Assembly (NCBI GenBank): GCA_963773945.1
Contig: CAVZDD010000003.1
Location: forward strand, 434,001 to 498,000
Source: JAKIWV01 sp963773945
GTDB lineage: Archaea > Thermoplasmatota > Thermoplasmata > Lutacidiplasmatales > UBA184
DNA: 64,000 nucleotides
Direction: 5' to 3'
The translations under genes were made by a program, and so were the position numbers. Positions 7,701 to 15,903 of this stretch are shown in pieces (within the stretch, counting starts at the first letter, position 1; each line of letters starts with the position of its first letter). The notes under the pieces were generated by a model. It saw only the letters and a list, made by a program, of their open reading frames with translations. It was not told where the DNA came from and searched no databases.

Positions 7701-10700
7701 GGTGTAGTTACCGGGCACCAGGTTGGAGAACGAGTAGCCTCCCGAGAAGTTCGTGGCCGTCGACTCGAGGATTCCGGTGGCGGTTGCGATCGAGACGGTG
7801 ATGTCGGCCGCGGCGGTTCCCCCCGCCTGGGTGACCGTTCCCTGCAACGTCGAGGGTACGAGACCGGCCGTCGCGTTGGCGGACTTGCCCGGTGCCACCG
7901 CGACCTGGCCCTCGGAGAAGTTGGCACCCGCGGCCCGAACGGTGAAGTTGTAGACGCCCGGCGCGACGTCGGTCAGTCGGAAGCTGCCTCCCACATCGGT
8001 CGTGGCCGTGTAATTCCGCAGCCCCCCGCCGCCGAGGGTCACCGAGGCGCCTACGGTCGCCGGGTCCTTCGAGGCATCGTAGGTGGTGTTCCCCGTCTCG
8101 TTCCAGTAGACAAACCCGTTGACCGAGCCCGGCTGGAGCACGATGTTCTGCGCGATGGGCGGGGAATCCAGGCTGAAGCCCAGGGCCGGGTTCACGTCCA
8201 AGTGGATCGAATCGAGGAGCTCGGTGCCGTTCTGTCCCAGTCCCTGCAGCGGCCCGCCGGTCACGTTCAGCGTCACGTTGCCGGGGGGAAGGGTGACGGT
8301 GTAGGAACCGTCCACACTCGTCAGCACGGTCTGGTGAGGAATTCCCCAGCCATCATAGACGGTCAGGCGGGCCCCCGCCACCGGCGTGCCGTCGGGGAGG
8401 GATACGGTGCCCGAGAGCGGCTGGCCCGGATAGTATTCGAGGATGGCCTCGCCTCCGTTGAAGTAGCAGTCGGCTCCCGTGTTCGCGGACCCGTTCGTCT
8501 TCGCCGCGAGGGTCGCCGCTTGCGGCAGATTTGTCGCGATATCGCAGGTCGTGCTCGAGGAGGTCGCGGTGGGGGAGTAGTAGGCCGTCCGGTACGCGAC
8601 CTCGAAGTGCTGCAGCATCCAGCCGGGCTCGGGCGCGTAGCTGGTGAGCGAACCTTCGAGGCCGGGAATCCCGGCGGTGAGACCGATGTCGGTGCCGTTG
8701 TATCCCATGAAGATCCGGTAGATCATCGAGTTGTAGAACGGCGGAAGCTGGTTGAGGACGTAGTTCACGACCGAAACGGTCGAGGGCACGCCGTTAACCG
8801 GGTACAGGTTCCCGTCGGAGCCGACCGCCTCGATGCTGTAGTACGTGGTCGGAGCCCCGTCGAGGCCGATAACCCGACCGGTCAGGTCGGCCGGCGCGTA
8901 GAAAATGCCGGTGTTCGTCCCCGTGAACGGAAACAGCCGGTCGTCCACCATCGCGTAGCGGATCGTCCATCCTGTGTAGGCCTGGATATCGTTGTAGACC
9001 TGCGCGACGCCGGATTCGGAGAGCGAAGTGGCGAGGAACCAGCTGGACGCGTCGAACATCGCGTTCGCGTCCGTCAAGGTGCCAGGGTCGACGGCGAGGT
9101 ACCGCTCGGGGTGGTCGACCACCAGGGTGTAGTCGGCGGAGATGTTGGCCAAGAGCGTGTGCAGTTCCCCGAGGTTGACCCCGTCCGAAGCGAGGAGCGT
9201 GTTGAGGCTCGGGGGCAGGTACGCGTAACCGGAGGCCTGCTGCTCGGCCTGGAGGAGCGTCACGGCGAGAACGCCGATGGCGAGCGATTCGTTCTGGGCG
9301 AGCAGGAAATTCCCGGCGGCCGGGATCCCGTTCTGGAAGTTGTCGGCGACGGAAGGATGCTGGCCCTCCGCGATCGCCTGGAAGCCGTAGTCCCACCAGC
9401 TGACGAAGGCTGGCCGGGCGGCGGGCGCGAGATTCACGTCTTGAGTGGCCAACCAATTGTACCCGGCTTCATGGTACTGATTCGGCGTATCGAGCTCCGT
9501 GCCGGCCGCGCCGAGGTAGTAGCTGGAGGCGTTGCTGGCGTTCGTCCGGAGCGCCGCCGGGAGCGTGTCGTAGACCTGGGCGCTGTACGCCGACTTCGAG
9601 TTGTAGGGAATGCCCGCATCCACGGAGTACCAGACGTTCGGCACGAGGAGTATCACGACGAGCAGCAACACGAGGACGTGCCGCGCCTTGAACGAACGTC
9701 GGATCGCGGTGAACTGACCGCGGGACCCGGACAAGGAAGCGGCGGTTCGGCGCAGCTGGGCATATCCGGCGACATCGAGGATGATGAGGAGGGCTTCGGC
9801 CGGGAGCAGCGCGAATCCCGGCGAACCGACGTAGAAGAACTTCGCGGCCGAGACCGGGAGATAGATGCTGATGACGGCGAAGACGACGAAAAGCGTGTGC
9901 TCTCGGCGGAAGCGTCCGCGGACCAAATGGATCCCGAAGAGCGCGAGGCCCACGAAGGCGAGGAAGAAGGTCAGGATCCCGTACGAGAGGACGAGCGCAT
10001 CGAAGGAGGGGGCCTGGGCCTCCGCGACGGTGGAGTAAATCAGGGTCTTCGCGAAGTATCCCTGACCCGTGATGAGGGTCTGGAAGGACGACGGGGCGGC
10101 GACGAACAAGGCCCCGAAGCCGATCACGACGATCCCGGCCAGCATCGGGACGGTCACGACCCAGGGATACCGACGCATCAGGACGAACGGCAGGAGGACA
10201 ATGAGCGTCCCAAAGTAAAGCAAGAGCGGGAGGTCGAACCACGTGGCAAAGAGTCCCTGGGCCAGGTAGTACGGCACAGCCATCGGGAATCCGACCAGAC
10301 CGGCGATCCAGGTGACGACGTAGAGATTGAACGAGTCGATGCCCCGAATCCGCTCGACCACCATGATCACGCCGAGGAAGATCACGACAATCGCGACGGC
10401 AAGGGGGTAGCCCTGCCACGCCAGGGCCAGGGCGCCGAGCGAGACGCCGGTGAACACCGCCCATTTGACGGCGCGGCGCTCCTCCCGCACCAGCCGGCGC
10501 AGGCCGGAGATGATCGCCGCAGGGCTCCGGAAGCTCGTGATATAGGTCTTGGTGCCCACGATTTTCGCGGTGCGGAGATAGGCGTAGAAGTAGACGAGAA
10601 TGAAGAACGTGTAGAATGTCAGGTAGTTCGCGTAGCCGAGACTGGCGGCCTGAATGCTCCCGACGACGAATGGGTAGATGAGGGCCGCGAGGAGGCCCAT

Positions 10701-11129
10701 TCGTTTCGAGCTGACCTCCTTCCCGATCAGATAGATCGGAAAGACCGTGAGCGCCGACCAGAGCGGGGGGTCAACGTTCAGGAAGAACGCCGCGGCGTTG
10801 ATGGCGCTCCCGCCGAAGATCGGGGCGAAGATGGTCCCCAAGATGGCGTTCATCCAGTCGAAGAGCGGTTCCCGTGGATTGAGCGCCCCGAGGGGGTACT
10901 TGAGCAGCGGATCGTGGATCAGATTTCGATGGTTGGTGAGGATGAACTCGGTGACGCGCCAGTGATAGAATGAGTCGGACCCGCCGCCGTAGACGTACAG
11001 CCACCCCCATTGCTCGAAGACGCTGAGGGAAAAAATGGTCCGAATGATGAACGCCAGCGCGAACGCGGTCAGCAGCAGAGTGGCCGTCCAGCCGTGACGG
11101 TCCCACCAACTGCCAGATTCTGAGTCCAT
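4770..11129 (-). CDS. aglB: Giant AglB-type oligosaccharyltransferase fused to surface beta-repeat domains
   Basis: This STT3/AglB enzyme transfers a lipid-linked glycan to Asn in N-x-S/T sequons on the outer face of the membrane. Visible signatures are GGGSDSFYHW (catalytic Asp at about 52), some thirteen hydrophobic segments to about residue 500, and WWDYG at residues 578-582. Typical AglB has about 750-1,000 residues; this frame has 2,119. From about residue 900 onward there are repeated carboxypeptidase-regulatory-like/Ig-like modules (GTVSLPDGTPVAGARLTVYD type, about 80-100 residues each) rich in sequons. A CARDB/NEW3-like domain follows (VTNTGNVPVTIRFFGDP). The last 20 or so residues are out of frame; the real C-terminal anchor is at 4565-4768. 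The gene is preceded by a good TATA box, and a secreted sequon-rich protein follows. Catalytic identity is firm; the role of the repeats is unknown. Confidence 0.93.
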   Translation of the reverse strand: MDSESGSWWDRHGWTATLLLTAFALAFIIRTIFSLSVFEQWGWLYVYGGGSDSFYHWRVTEFILTNHRNLIHDPLLKYPLGALNPREPLFDWMNAILGTIFAPIFGGSAINAAAFFLNVDPPLWSALTVFPIYLIGKEVSSKRMGLLAALIYPFVVGSIQAASLGYANYLTFYTFFILVYFYAYLRTAKIVGTKTYITSFRSPAAIISGLRRLVREERRAVKWAVFTGVSLGALALAWQGYPLAVAIVVIFLGVIMVVERIRGIDSFNLYVVTWIAGLVGFPMAVPYYLAQGLFATWFDLPLLLYFGTLIVLLPFVLMRRYPWVVTVPMLAGIVVIGFGALFVAAPSSFQTLITGQGYFAKTLIYSTVAEAQAPSFDALVLSYGILTFFLAFVGLALFGIHLVRGRFRREHTLFVVFAVISIYLPVSAAKFFYVGSPGFALLPAEALLIILDVAGYAQLRRTAASLSGSRGQFTAIRRSFKARHVLVLLLVVILLVPNVWYSVDAGIPYNSKSAYSAQVYDTLPAALRTNASNASSYYLGAAGTELDTPNQYHEAGYNWLATQDVNLAPAARPAFVSWWDYGFQAIAEGQHPSVADNFQNGIPAAGNFLLAQNESLAIGVLAVTLLQAEQQASGYAYLPPSLNTLLASDGVNLGELHTLLANISADYTLVVDHPERYLAVDPGTLTDANAMFDASSWFLATSLSESGVAQVYNDIQAYTGWTIRYAMVDDRLFPFTGTNTGIFYAPADLTGRVIGLDGAPTTYYSIEAVGSDGNLYPVNGVPSTVSVVNYVLNQLPPFYNSMIYRIFMGYNGTDIGLTAGIPGLEGSLTSYAPEPGWMLQHFEVAYRTAYYSPTATSSSTTCDIATNLPQAATLAAKTNGSANTGADCYFNGGEAILEYYPGQPLSGTVSLPDGTPVAGARLTVYDGWGIPHQTVLTSVDGSYTVTLPPGNVTLNVTGGPLQGLGQNGTELLDSIHLDVNPALGFSLDSPPIAQNIVLQPGSVNGFVYWNETGNTTYDASKDPATVGASVTLGGGGLRNYTATTDVGGSFRLTDVAPGVYNFTVRAAGANFSEGQVAVAPGKSANATAGLVPSTLQGTVTQAGGTAAADITVSIATATGILESTATNFSGGYSFSNLVPGNYTLKAQSGENLAANATPVSLNSSARKVTQNLTLIPVVPIDFEVVAGGTPVPGFAVRLTPIRETSGLPSQQSPRPSDGLVFTTDSTGYIHANVPAGNYSIYGYGPVGSTFLVGFESAYLPSTGTRIAVAPLVLMTPVQLAGNSPLPAGVTSGDVSATQISLFDAAGNELTFFANSSGAWAVAAPVGDYSLQALAIGVSGSTGNFSAVGYVELTRATTISLPLTSAFRFNTTVETLLPGGTFYPAKSGQVHLTVNPVGATISTLTDLNGVTSFQLPTAQPDTTYCLSTQVNGFEGYGACSLSVGELAGLTRVVVPLLNDTLDVTVTGLPSGGSLHLNATASGAPAQSRSVTGGASFSVSLAPGSYQITAWSPPSSGTGVLLPPETINVTLPLGAGTASLAVQLYRQVNTAGVLSLPSGVPASSVNLRLYAPPFNFTVTGTAFESGFLVAPGTYSVYGSALVSGVNYSSLSQVTVNATGVATPEVTLGGGVPLVATFVGPNNQVLNLTTSVYWSGPDGSQLYTLAVDGSVTLLVPGSATYTPYANVTVAESPNGILQYATYTVAAGTSCPVGATIAAPCSIPLNVHYESAGVAGQFFWNGAPLSISGTVRLMGPSPSTNVTVVTTSSGTFSAAVQPGVYTLYVTAGTGGGVFASLAQVTVPFPSTNVTVTLSPAWTDSLTLLGPNGVPASPTGNVTWTNAAGVGWSAFGIPLGSAQAWTLPQGVWTASATGTVSTYGRPVSAQVNATVSLLSGNQATNLVLIPQYIPSVALATLPPGAATIPDGGSVTFSFSVTNTGNVPVTIRFFGDPAAWNFTFAPATITLGVGPGNSTGGGTVRIQVPLWTPTNHAPVILGAMLVSTPSKTIGVALPTPVISIIPVPAISVTPSSSPASVTLTSATVNFIVQNTGNTPYSAAVSVANAAQLEQLGWTVTLLQRSVAAAATISFAPGQTIAFSVLLSTTLVRPAARCGRRPGPRGQFDE

Positions 11130-11173
11130 CCTCGGCCGGATCTCCCGAACCGGCGGGCCGCGCAGTCCGGGGG

Positions 11174-11184
11174 CGGTATAAAAC
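11174..11184 (-). promoter_or_regulatory. TATA box of aglB
   Basis: GTTTTATACC on the minus strand lies about 45 bases before the aglB ATG at 11129, which implies a short 5' leader. Confidence 0.6.
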
Positions 11185-11229
11185 CCTTTAGAATTTTCTC
11201 GGCGGTGGGCCGCCGGAGAACTCGCCGGA

Positions 11230-11778
11230 CTACCCCTTCACACGGAACGCGTAGTAAGCGCGTCCGTCGGGCAGCGTTAGCGGTTCGAACTGGACCTTGA
11301 GCCCGATCCGGCAGGCCTGCCAATCGATGCCGAGGAGCCGACCAAAGAGCCGCAACGGGGTTCCGTCCAACTCCACGAGTCCGACGACCCGGGGAAGGTC
11401 GGCTTCCTGGCCGACCGGAGCGCCGGCCAGCAACGCGCTGAACGCGTAGATCCGGCCGGTGGTCGGCAGGTCCACCCATTCGAGATCGGCCGTGTGACAG
11501 GTGGGGCACACGATACGGGGGGGCCATAGCAATTTCCGGTCCTTCCGACACCGGGTCGTCGTGAATCGGCCCTGGTGCAGCGCGTCGAAGAAGGGGGACA
11601 GCCGCGTCTGCGTCGGCGACTCGAGTGGATACAAATCGAGCAGATATGGAAGCCGTTCCGGGGGCCCCGAGGCCGGCACCGGCGGGGTCGGCGTGACGGA
11701 GAGAGCCGCGGCCCGGGGCTTCCGCGCTTTGCCCGCCTTCCGCTCGGTCACCTCCGCCATCGCAGACATCCCGCTCAT
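11230..11778 (-). CDS. DUF35 OB-fold acyl-CoA-binding partner of the adjacent thiolase
   Basis: The 182 residues start at an ATG that overlaps the thiolase stop (ATGA). The C-terminal 130 residues are the DUF35 module: a rubredoxin-like Zn-ribbon around PPRIVCPTCH, then an OB fold (GRIYAFSALLAG to the C-terminal AYYAFRVKG). In known archaeal thiolase/HMG-CoA synthase complexes this protein bridges subunits and holds the CoA moiety. The first zinc knuckle reads CRKD and lacks its second Cys, so zinc binding may be lost. The first 50 residues are a basic, low-complexity extension. It is the last gene of the 2-oxoacid/thiolase operon. Confidence 0.85.
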   Translation of the reverse strand: MSGMSAMAEVTERKAGKARKPRAAALSVTPTPPVPASGPPERLPYLLDLYPLESPTQTRLSPFFDALHQGRFTTTRCRKDRKLLWPPRIVCPTCHTADLEWVDLPTTGRIYAFSALLAGAPVGQEADLPRVVGLVELDGTPLRLFGRLLGIDWQACRIGLKVQFEPLTLPDGRAYYAFRVKG

Positions 11779-12956
11779 CCCCCCCGTTGGTAGATCATCA
11801 CCGAGTGGACGTTCGCGCTGCCGCTGAGGTTGTGGACCATCGCCCACTCTGGGTCCGGTACCTGACGCGCCGGGTCGACTTTGTGCGCGAACTGCTCGGA
11901 GACCTCGACGGCCTGCGCGATGCCCGTTGCCCCCAGCGGATGGCCGCAGCCCAAGAGTCCCCCGCGCGGGTTCACCACGAGGTCGCCGCCTAGGTCCGAC
12001 CGCCCCTCGGCGGCGAACCGGCCTCCCTCCCCCTTTGGACAGAAACCGATCGCCTCGTACTCGATCAGCTCGGAGATCGTGAAGCAGTCGTGGAGCTCGG
12101 CGAAATCGACGTCGGTCGGCCCGATGCCGGCCGTTCGGAACGCTTCGCGCGAGGCCCGCGTGAGACCGGTCCAGTCGGTGAGCGACTCCATGTTGGCCAA
12201 GTTGTGGAAGTCGGCGTACTGCCCGGTCCCCCGGATCCAGGCCGGGGTATCCGTGTAATCGGAGACCCGGTCCTCCGCGACGAGCACGACTGCGCCGGCG
12301 CCGTCCGTCATCGAGGAACAGTCGCCGAGACGCAGGGGAGGCGCCACCAGGGGCAGTCGCAGGAGCTTCTCCCGGTCAAACCGCTTCTCGTGAAACTGGG
12401 CCACCGGGTTGGCGTTCGCGAATCGATGATTCTTCTCCGAGACGGCCGCGAGCTGTTCCTCCGTCGTTCCGTGCTCGAGCATATGCCGTTGGGCGACCAT
12501 GGCGAAGAACGGGGGCGCCGTCAGGCCATGGGCCGCGTCCCAGGGACGGTCGAGGACGCAGGCCATGGCGGAGTTGGCCTCGCCCATCGAAGGAATGTTC
12601 ATCTTCTCGACCCCGACGGCGACCGCCACGTCGGAGAGTCCCGCGCGGATCGCGGCGTATGCGCTCCGAATCGCCGACTGCCCGGAAGCGCACGCCAGTT
12701 CGTTACGTTGAACGATCCGGTGGGGCGCGAGTCCCATCTGTTCGGCGACGAGCGGGGCCACGTGGGATTGGAAGGCGAATCGTTCCGGCTCCGCAGCCCC
12801 GACGAACAAACTGTCCACGGCCGAAGCCTCGAGATGGGGCACCGATCGGAAGAGCACCTCTCCGGCTTCCTGGGCGAGCTCGGCCCAGGTCACGGGCCGG
12901 ACGCCAAACTTCGTCAGACCCCCGCCCACCACGGCGACCTCCCGGGTGGCGCTCAT
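11775..12956 (-). CDS. Acetyl-CoA acetyltransferase (SCP2-type thiolase), catalytically intact
   Basis: Thiolases condense acyl-CoAs to 3-ketoacyl-CoA or cleave them. This one has 393 residues, the usual archaeal size. All catalytic elements are visible: the nucleophile in ELACASG, the His in ELHDCF, and the C-terminal GCGHPLGATG. The ATG at 12956 overlaps the stop of the dehydrogenase gene (ATGA), and the downstream DUF35 gene overlaps in the same way, so the three are translationally coupled. It is the only thiolase in the window able to make acetoacetyl-CoA and may serve the HMG-CoA synthase encoded 24 kb away; that link is inference. A role in branched-chain or fatty acyl degradation is equally possible. 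Confidence 0.88.
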   Translation of the reverse strand: MSATREVAVVGGGLTKFGVRPVTWAELAQEAGEVLFRSVPHLEASAVDSLFVGAAEPERFAFQSHVAPLVAEQMGLAPHRIVQRNELACASGQSAIRSAYAAIRAGLSDVAVAVGVEKMNIPSMGEANSAMACVLDRPWDAAHGLTAPPFFAMVAQRHMLEHGTTEEQLAAVSEKNHRFANANPVAQFHEKRFDREKLLRLPLVAPPLRLGDCSSMTDGAGAVVLVAEDRVSDYTDTPAWIRGTGQYADFHNLANMESLTDWTGLTRASREAFRTAGIGPTDVDFAELHDCFTISELIEYEAIGFCPKGEGGRFAAEGRSDLGGDLVVNPRGGLLGCGHPLGATGIAQAVEVSEQFAHKVDPARQVPDPEWAMVHNLSGSANVHSVMIYQRGG

Positions 12957-14089
12957 CGGCGTTCCCCCGAGCGGACCGCCTCCGCCACCCGGTCGCCGGC
13001 GACCGAGGTGGTGACCGTTCCCCCCTGGTCGTACGTCTGGGCCGAACCGGCGGCCAGCACCTGCGCGATGGCCCGCTCGATCCGGTCGGCCTGAGTGATC
13101 ATCCGGGAATCCTCGTGTTGCTCCCCGAGCCATCGGAGCATCATTTCGATAGCGGAGAACGTGGCGAAGGGGTTGATCTCGTTCTTGCCGGCGTGTTTCG
13201 GCGACGAGCCGTGGACGGGTTCGAACATCCCGTGCTTCGCGCCGATGTTTCCTCCGGCGGCAAAGCCCATGCCCCCCTGGAGGACGGCCGCGAGGTCGGT
13301 CACGATATCCCCGAACATGTTGGTGGTGACCACGACGTCGTAATGCTCCGGATTCCGGACCATCCACTGCGTGAAGGCGTCGACGTACGCGTACTCGCGT
13401 TCGAGGTCGGAATACTGGGCACCGACCTCTTCGAACACCTCGCGGAAGAACTGGCAGCCCCGCAACACGTTCGCCTTATCGACGCACGTTACGCGTCGTT
13501 TCTTGTCCTCCGGCGCCCCTCGACCACGTCGCCGGGCGAGGTCGAACGCGTAGCGGATCACGCGCTCGGCCCCTTTTCGGGTGATCACCCGAGTGTCGAT
13601 GGCGACCTCGGTCTCGCCACCTCGATTGAGCGCCCCCCGGATCGGAGTGTAGAGTCCCTCCGTATTCTCGCGGATGATCACAAAGTCGACATTCTCGGGG
13701 GTCCACACCTGCTTCCATTCCCCGCTGACCCGGTGACGGACCCCGGGATACAGCCGGCAGGGTCGCACGTTGGCGAAGAGGTCCAACCCGAACCGAAGTC
13801 CGAAGATCAGGCCCGCGCCGGCGATGTCCCCATTCGGGAGGGAGACGCCGGGCCACCCCACGGCCCCGAGCAGAATCGCGTCGGCGGACCGGGCGGCCTG
13901 CTCGGCCCCCGGCGCCCACTCCTTTCCATGGTCTCGATAGTAGACCGCCCCGGCCTCATGCTCTTCCAGCTTCCAGGGGGAGGCGCCGCCTTCGGCGACC
14001 GCGTCGAGCACGCGGCGTCCGGCGTGGATCACTTCCGGCCCCGTGCCGTCGCCGGGCAGGAGGGCGATGCGATACCCGGCGTCCTTCAT
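12953..14089 (-). CDS. leuB: Isopropylmalate/homoisocitrate-type dehydrogenase
   Basis: This is an NAD(P)-dependent beta-decarboxylating dehydrogenase of 378 residues. It shows LLPGDGTGPEVI at the N-terminus, the substrate-binding Arg in LFANVRPCR, the Tyr segment IIRENTEGLY, the metal Asp in NMFGDIVTDL, and the nucleotide-binding segment EPVHGSSPKHAGKNEINP. The last segment resembles the isocitrate/isohomocitrate branch as much as classic LeuB, so the substrate (3-isopropylmalate, homoisocitrate or 3-methylmalate) is open. The ATG at 14089 overlaps the leuD stop by four bases. A longer upstream open frame is the shadow of leuD. Confidence 0.88.
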   Translation of the reverse strand: MKDAGYRIALLPGDGTGPEVIHAGRRVLDAVAEGGASPWKLEEHEAGAVYYRDHGKEWAPGAEQAARSADAILLGAVGWPGVSLPNGDIAGAGLIFGLRFGLDLFANVRPCRLYPGVRHRVSGEWKQVWTPENVDFVIIRENTEGLYTPIRGALNRGGETEVAIDTRVITRKGAERVIRYAFDLARRRGRGAPEDKKRRVTCVDKANVLRGCQFFREVFEEVGAQYSDLEREYAYVDAFTQWMVRNPEHYDVVVTTNMFGDIVTDLAAVLQGGMGFAAGGNIGAKHGMFEPVHGSSPKHAGKNEINPFATFSAIEMMLRWLGEQHEDSRMITQADRIERAIAQVLAAGSAQTYDQGGTVTTSVAGDRVAEAVRSGERR

Positions 14090-14607
14090 CGGGGCGACAC
14101 CGTCGCGCCGGCCTGGATCTCGCGCTTCACCTTTTCCACGAGGCCGCCGGCCTCGAGCAACTCTAGCAAGTGGGCGGGCAGGGGGGGGAACTGGACCGAG
14201 GCGCCCGTCCGGAGGTTCTGGATCCGGCCCGCTCGCATCTCGATGCGGGCGGTGTCGCCCTTCTCGAAGAGCGCACGAACGCCGGGCGCTTCGACGGTCG
14301 GGATGCCGACGTTGATGGAATTCCGGAAGTAAATTCGGGCGAAACTGTCGGCGATCACCGCGCCGACGCCGATCGCCTTCAGCGCCTGCGGCGCGTGTTC
14401 CCGGCTCGAACCACAGCCCATGTTGACGCCCGCGACCACGATGTCCCCCGGGTGAGCGTTGGCGGCAAACTCCGGGAGGGCGATCTCGAAGACGTGCTTC
14501 TTGAGCTCGTTCGGGTCGATGACCGTGAGATACTTTCCGCTGATGATCTGGTCGGTGTCGACGTCGCCGGGCAGCGTCCAAACGCGGCCTTCGATCACAT
14601 CGCGCAC
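14086..14607 (-). CDS. leuD: 3-isopropylmalate/homoaconitate hydratase small subunit
   Basis: This is the swivel subunit of the aconitase-family isomerase, with 173 residues. It has the diagnostic MGCGSSREHAPQAL loop and the SFARIYFRNSINVGIPT segment; YLTVIDPNELKKH is the variable substrate-recognition region. It pairs with the LeuC-type subunit encoded immediately upstream (9-bp gap) to move the hydroxyl group of the condensation product. Specificity for isopropylmalate versus homocitrate cannot be read from sequence alone. Confidence 0.9.
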   Translation of the reverse strand: MRDVIEGRVWTLPGDVDTDQIISGKYLTVIDPNELKKHVFEIALPEFAANAHPGDIVVAGVNMGCGSSREHAPQALKAIGVGAVIADSFARIYFRNSINVGIPTVEAPGVRALFEKGDTARIEMRAGRIQNLRTGASVQFPPLPAHLLELLEAGGLVEKVKREIQAGATVSPR

Positions 14608-14616
14608 GGGGGACTC

Positions 14617-15903
14617 CTACAGGAACTCCCGCGGGTCGGTGAGCTCGCCCCGAATCGCCGCCGCGACCGTGGCGGCCGGTGAGAGGAGATAGATCTCGGC
14701 GTCCTTTGCGCCCATGCGGCCCGGGTAGTTCCGGTTCGAGGACGAGGCGCACACTTCCCCGGGGGCGAGGATGCCCATATTGCCGCCGAAGCACGCGGAA
14801 CAGCTCGAGTTCGTGAACACGCCGCCTGCCTCGGTAAAGGTCGCAATGAGTCCCTCGTCCAGCGCCTGCTTGTAGATCGAGGTCGAGGCCGGTGAAACGA
14901 TGAACCGCACCCCGGGAGCGACCTTGTGACCCTTCATGATCCGGGCTCCTTCGCGAAGATCATCGATCCGCGCGTTGGTGCACGAGCCCAAGAACACCTG
15001 ATCGACCTTGATGTGTTTCGGCAGCAGCTCCGTAAGCGGCCGCACGTTGTCGGGGGAGTACGGACATGCGACCATTGGGGCCATCGCGTCCACGTCGATG
15101 TTGATGACTCGTTCGTACTGGGCATCCGGGTCGGGAGAGACCGGATGCATCGGGTGTTTCGCGATCTTTTCGAGGAATGTGTACGTGGTCGCGTCCGGCG
15201 CGATCATTCCGCACTTCGCGCCCATCTCGGTGGTCATGTTGCAGAGCGTGAAGCGTTCGGACATCGTTAGTGCCTCGATGGTAGGACCCGAGAACTCGAT
15301 GGCCTTGTACGTCGCCCCATCCGTCTTGATCTCCCCGAGGATCCGGAGAATCAGGTCCTTGGCGTAGACGCCCTTCCCGAACGACCCCCGGATCCGGACG
15401 TGCAGGGTCGGGGGTACTTTGAGCCACAGTCGCCCCAGCGACAAAACCGCCGCCATTTCCGTCGGCCCGATCCCCGCCGCGACCGCCCCCATGGCCCCGA
15501 GCATGTTCGTATGCGAATCCGTTCCGACGGCGAGGTCCCCCGGGACCACCCATCCATGTTCGGCGAGGATCTGGTGACAGATCCCATGATTTCCGACGTC
15601 GTAGAAATGGGTGAGACCCTGTTCCTTGGCGAACTGACGTAGAATCCGGTGCAGCACCGCGGCGCCTTCGGTCGAGGCGGGCACCCAGTGGTCGATGGCA
15701 ATCACCACGCGATCCGGATCCCAGACTCGGGGCGCCCCCATCTCGTGGAAGGGGCCGACTGTCTGCGCCCCCTGCTCGTGCATCATCGCGAGGTCGACTC
15801 GCCCGTCCACGATCTGGCCGGGCACGACGCGCTCGAGCCCCCCCGCCCGCGCCAGGATCTTTTCGGCGAGAGTCTGCCCTCCGTCGCTGCGGTTTCCGTT
15901 CAT
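14617..15903 (-). CDS. leuC: 3-isopropylmalate/homoaconitate hydratase large subunit
   Basis: This [4Fe-4S] subunit of the aconitase-family isomerase has 428 residues, the length of the split archaeal/homoaconitase type. Cluster ligands are visible in FLGSCTNAR and in NSSCSACFGGNMG; the substrate loop DSHTNMLGAMG is present. The ATG at 15903 overlaps the synthase stop (ATGA). An upstream in-frame ATG would run 14 codons into the synthase gene and is less likely. Confidence 0.92.
   Translation of the reverse strand: MNGNRSDGGQTLAEKILARAGGLERVVPGQIVDGRVDLAMMHEQGAQTVGPFHEMGAPRVWDPDRVVIAIDHWVPASTEGAAVLHRILRQFAKEQGLTHFYDVGNHGICHQILAEHGWVVPGDLAVGTDSHTNMLGAMGAVAAGIGPTEMAAVLSLGRLWLKVPPTLHVRIRGSFGKGVYAKDLILRILGEIKTDGATYKAIEFSGPTIEALTMSERFTLCNMTTEMGAKCGMIAPDATTYTFLEKIAKHPMHPVSPDPDAQYERVINIDVDAMAPMVACPYSPDNVRPLTELLPKHIKVDQVFLGSCTNARIDDLREGARIMKGHKVAPGVRFIVSPASTSIYKQALDEGLIATFTEAGGVFTNSSCSACFGGNMGILAPGEVCASSSNRNYPGRMGAKDAEIYLLSPAATVAAAIRGELTDPREFL

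Noticed and set aside
4770..8500. Tandem DNA repeats or CRISPR in the aglB 3' half
   Set aside because: The repetition is at the protein-module level only; no identical DNA repeats with regular spacers are present.
7440..10973. Plus-strand open frame of 1,177 codons antisense to aglB
   Set aside because: Its product is Arg/Asp/Glu/Gly-rich low complexity without family motifs, as expected for the reverse strand of a GC-rich gene; the minus frame has clear AglB signatures.
12957..13367. N-terminal extension of the thiolase frame
   Set aside because: It lies entirely within the dehydrogenase gene in another frame and is Arg/Gly-rich; the ATG at 12956 with its ATGA overlap is the real start.
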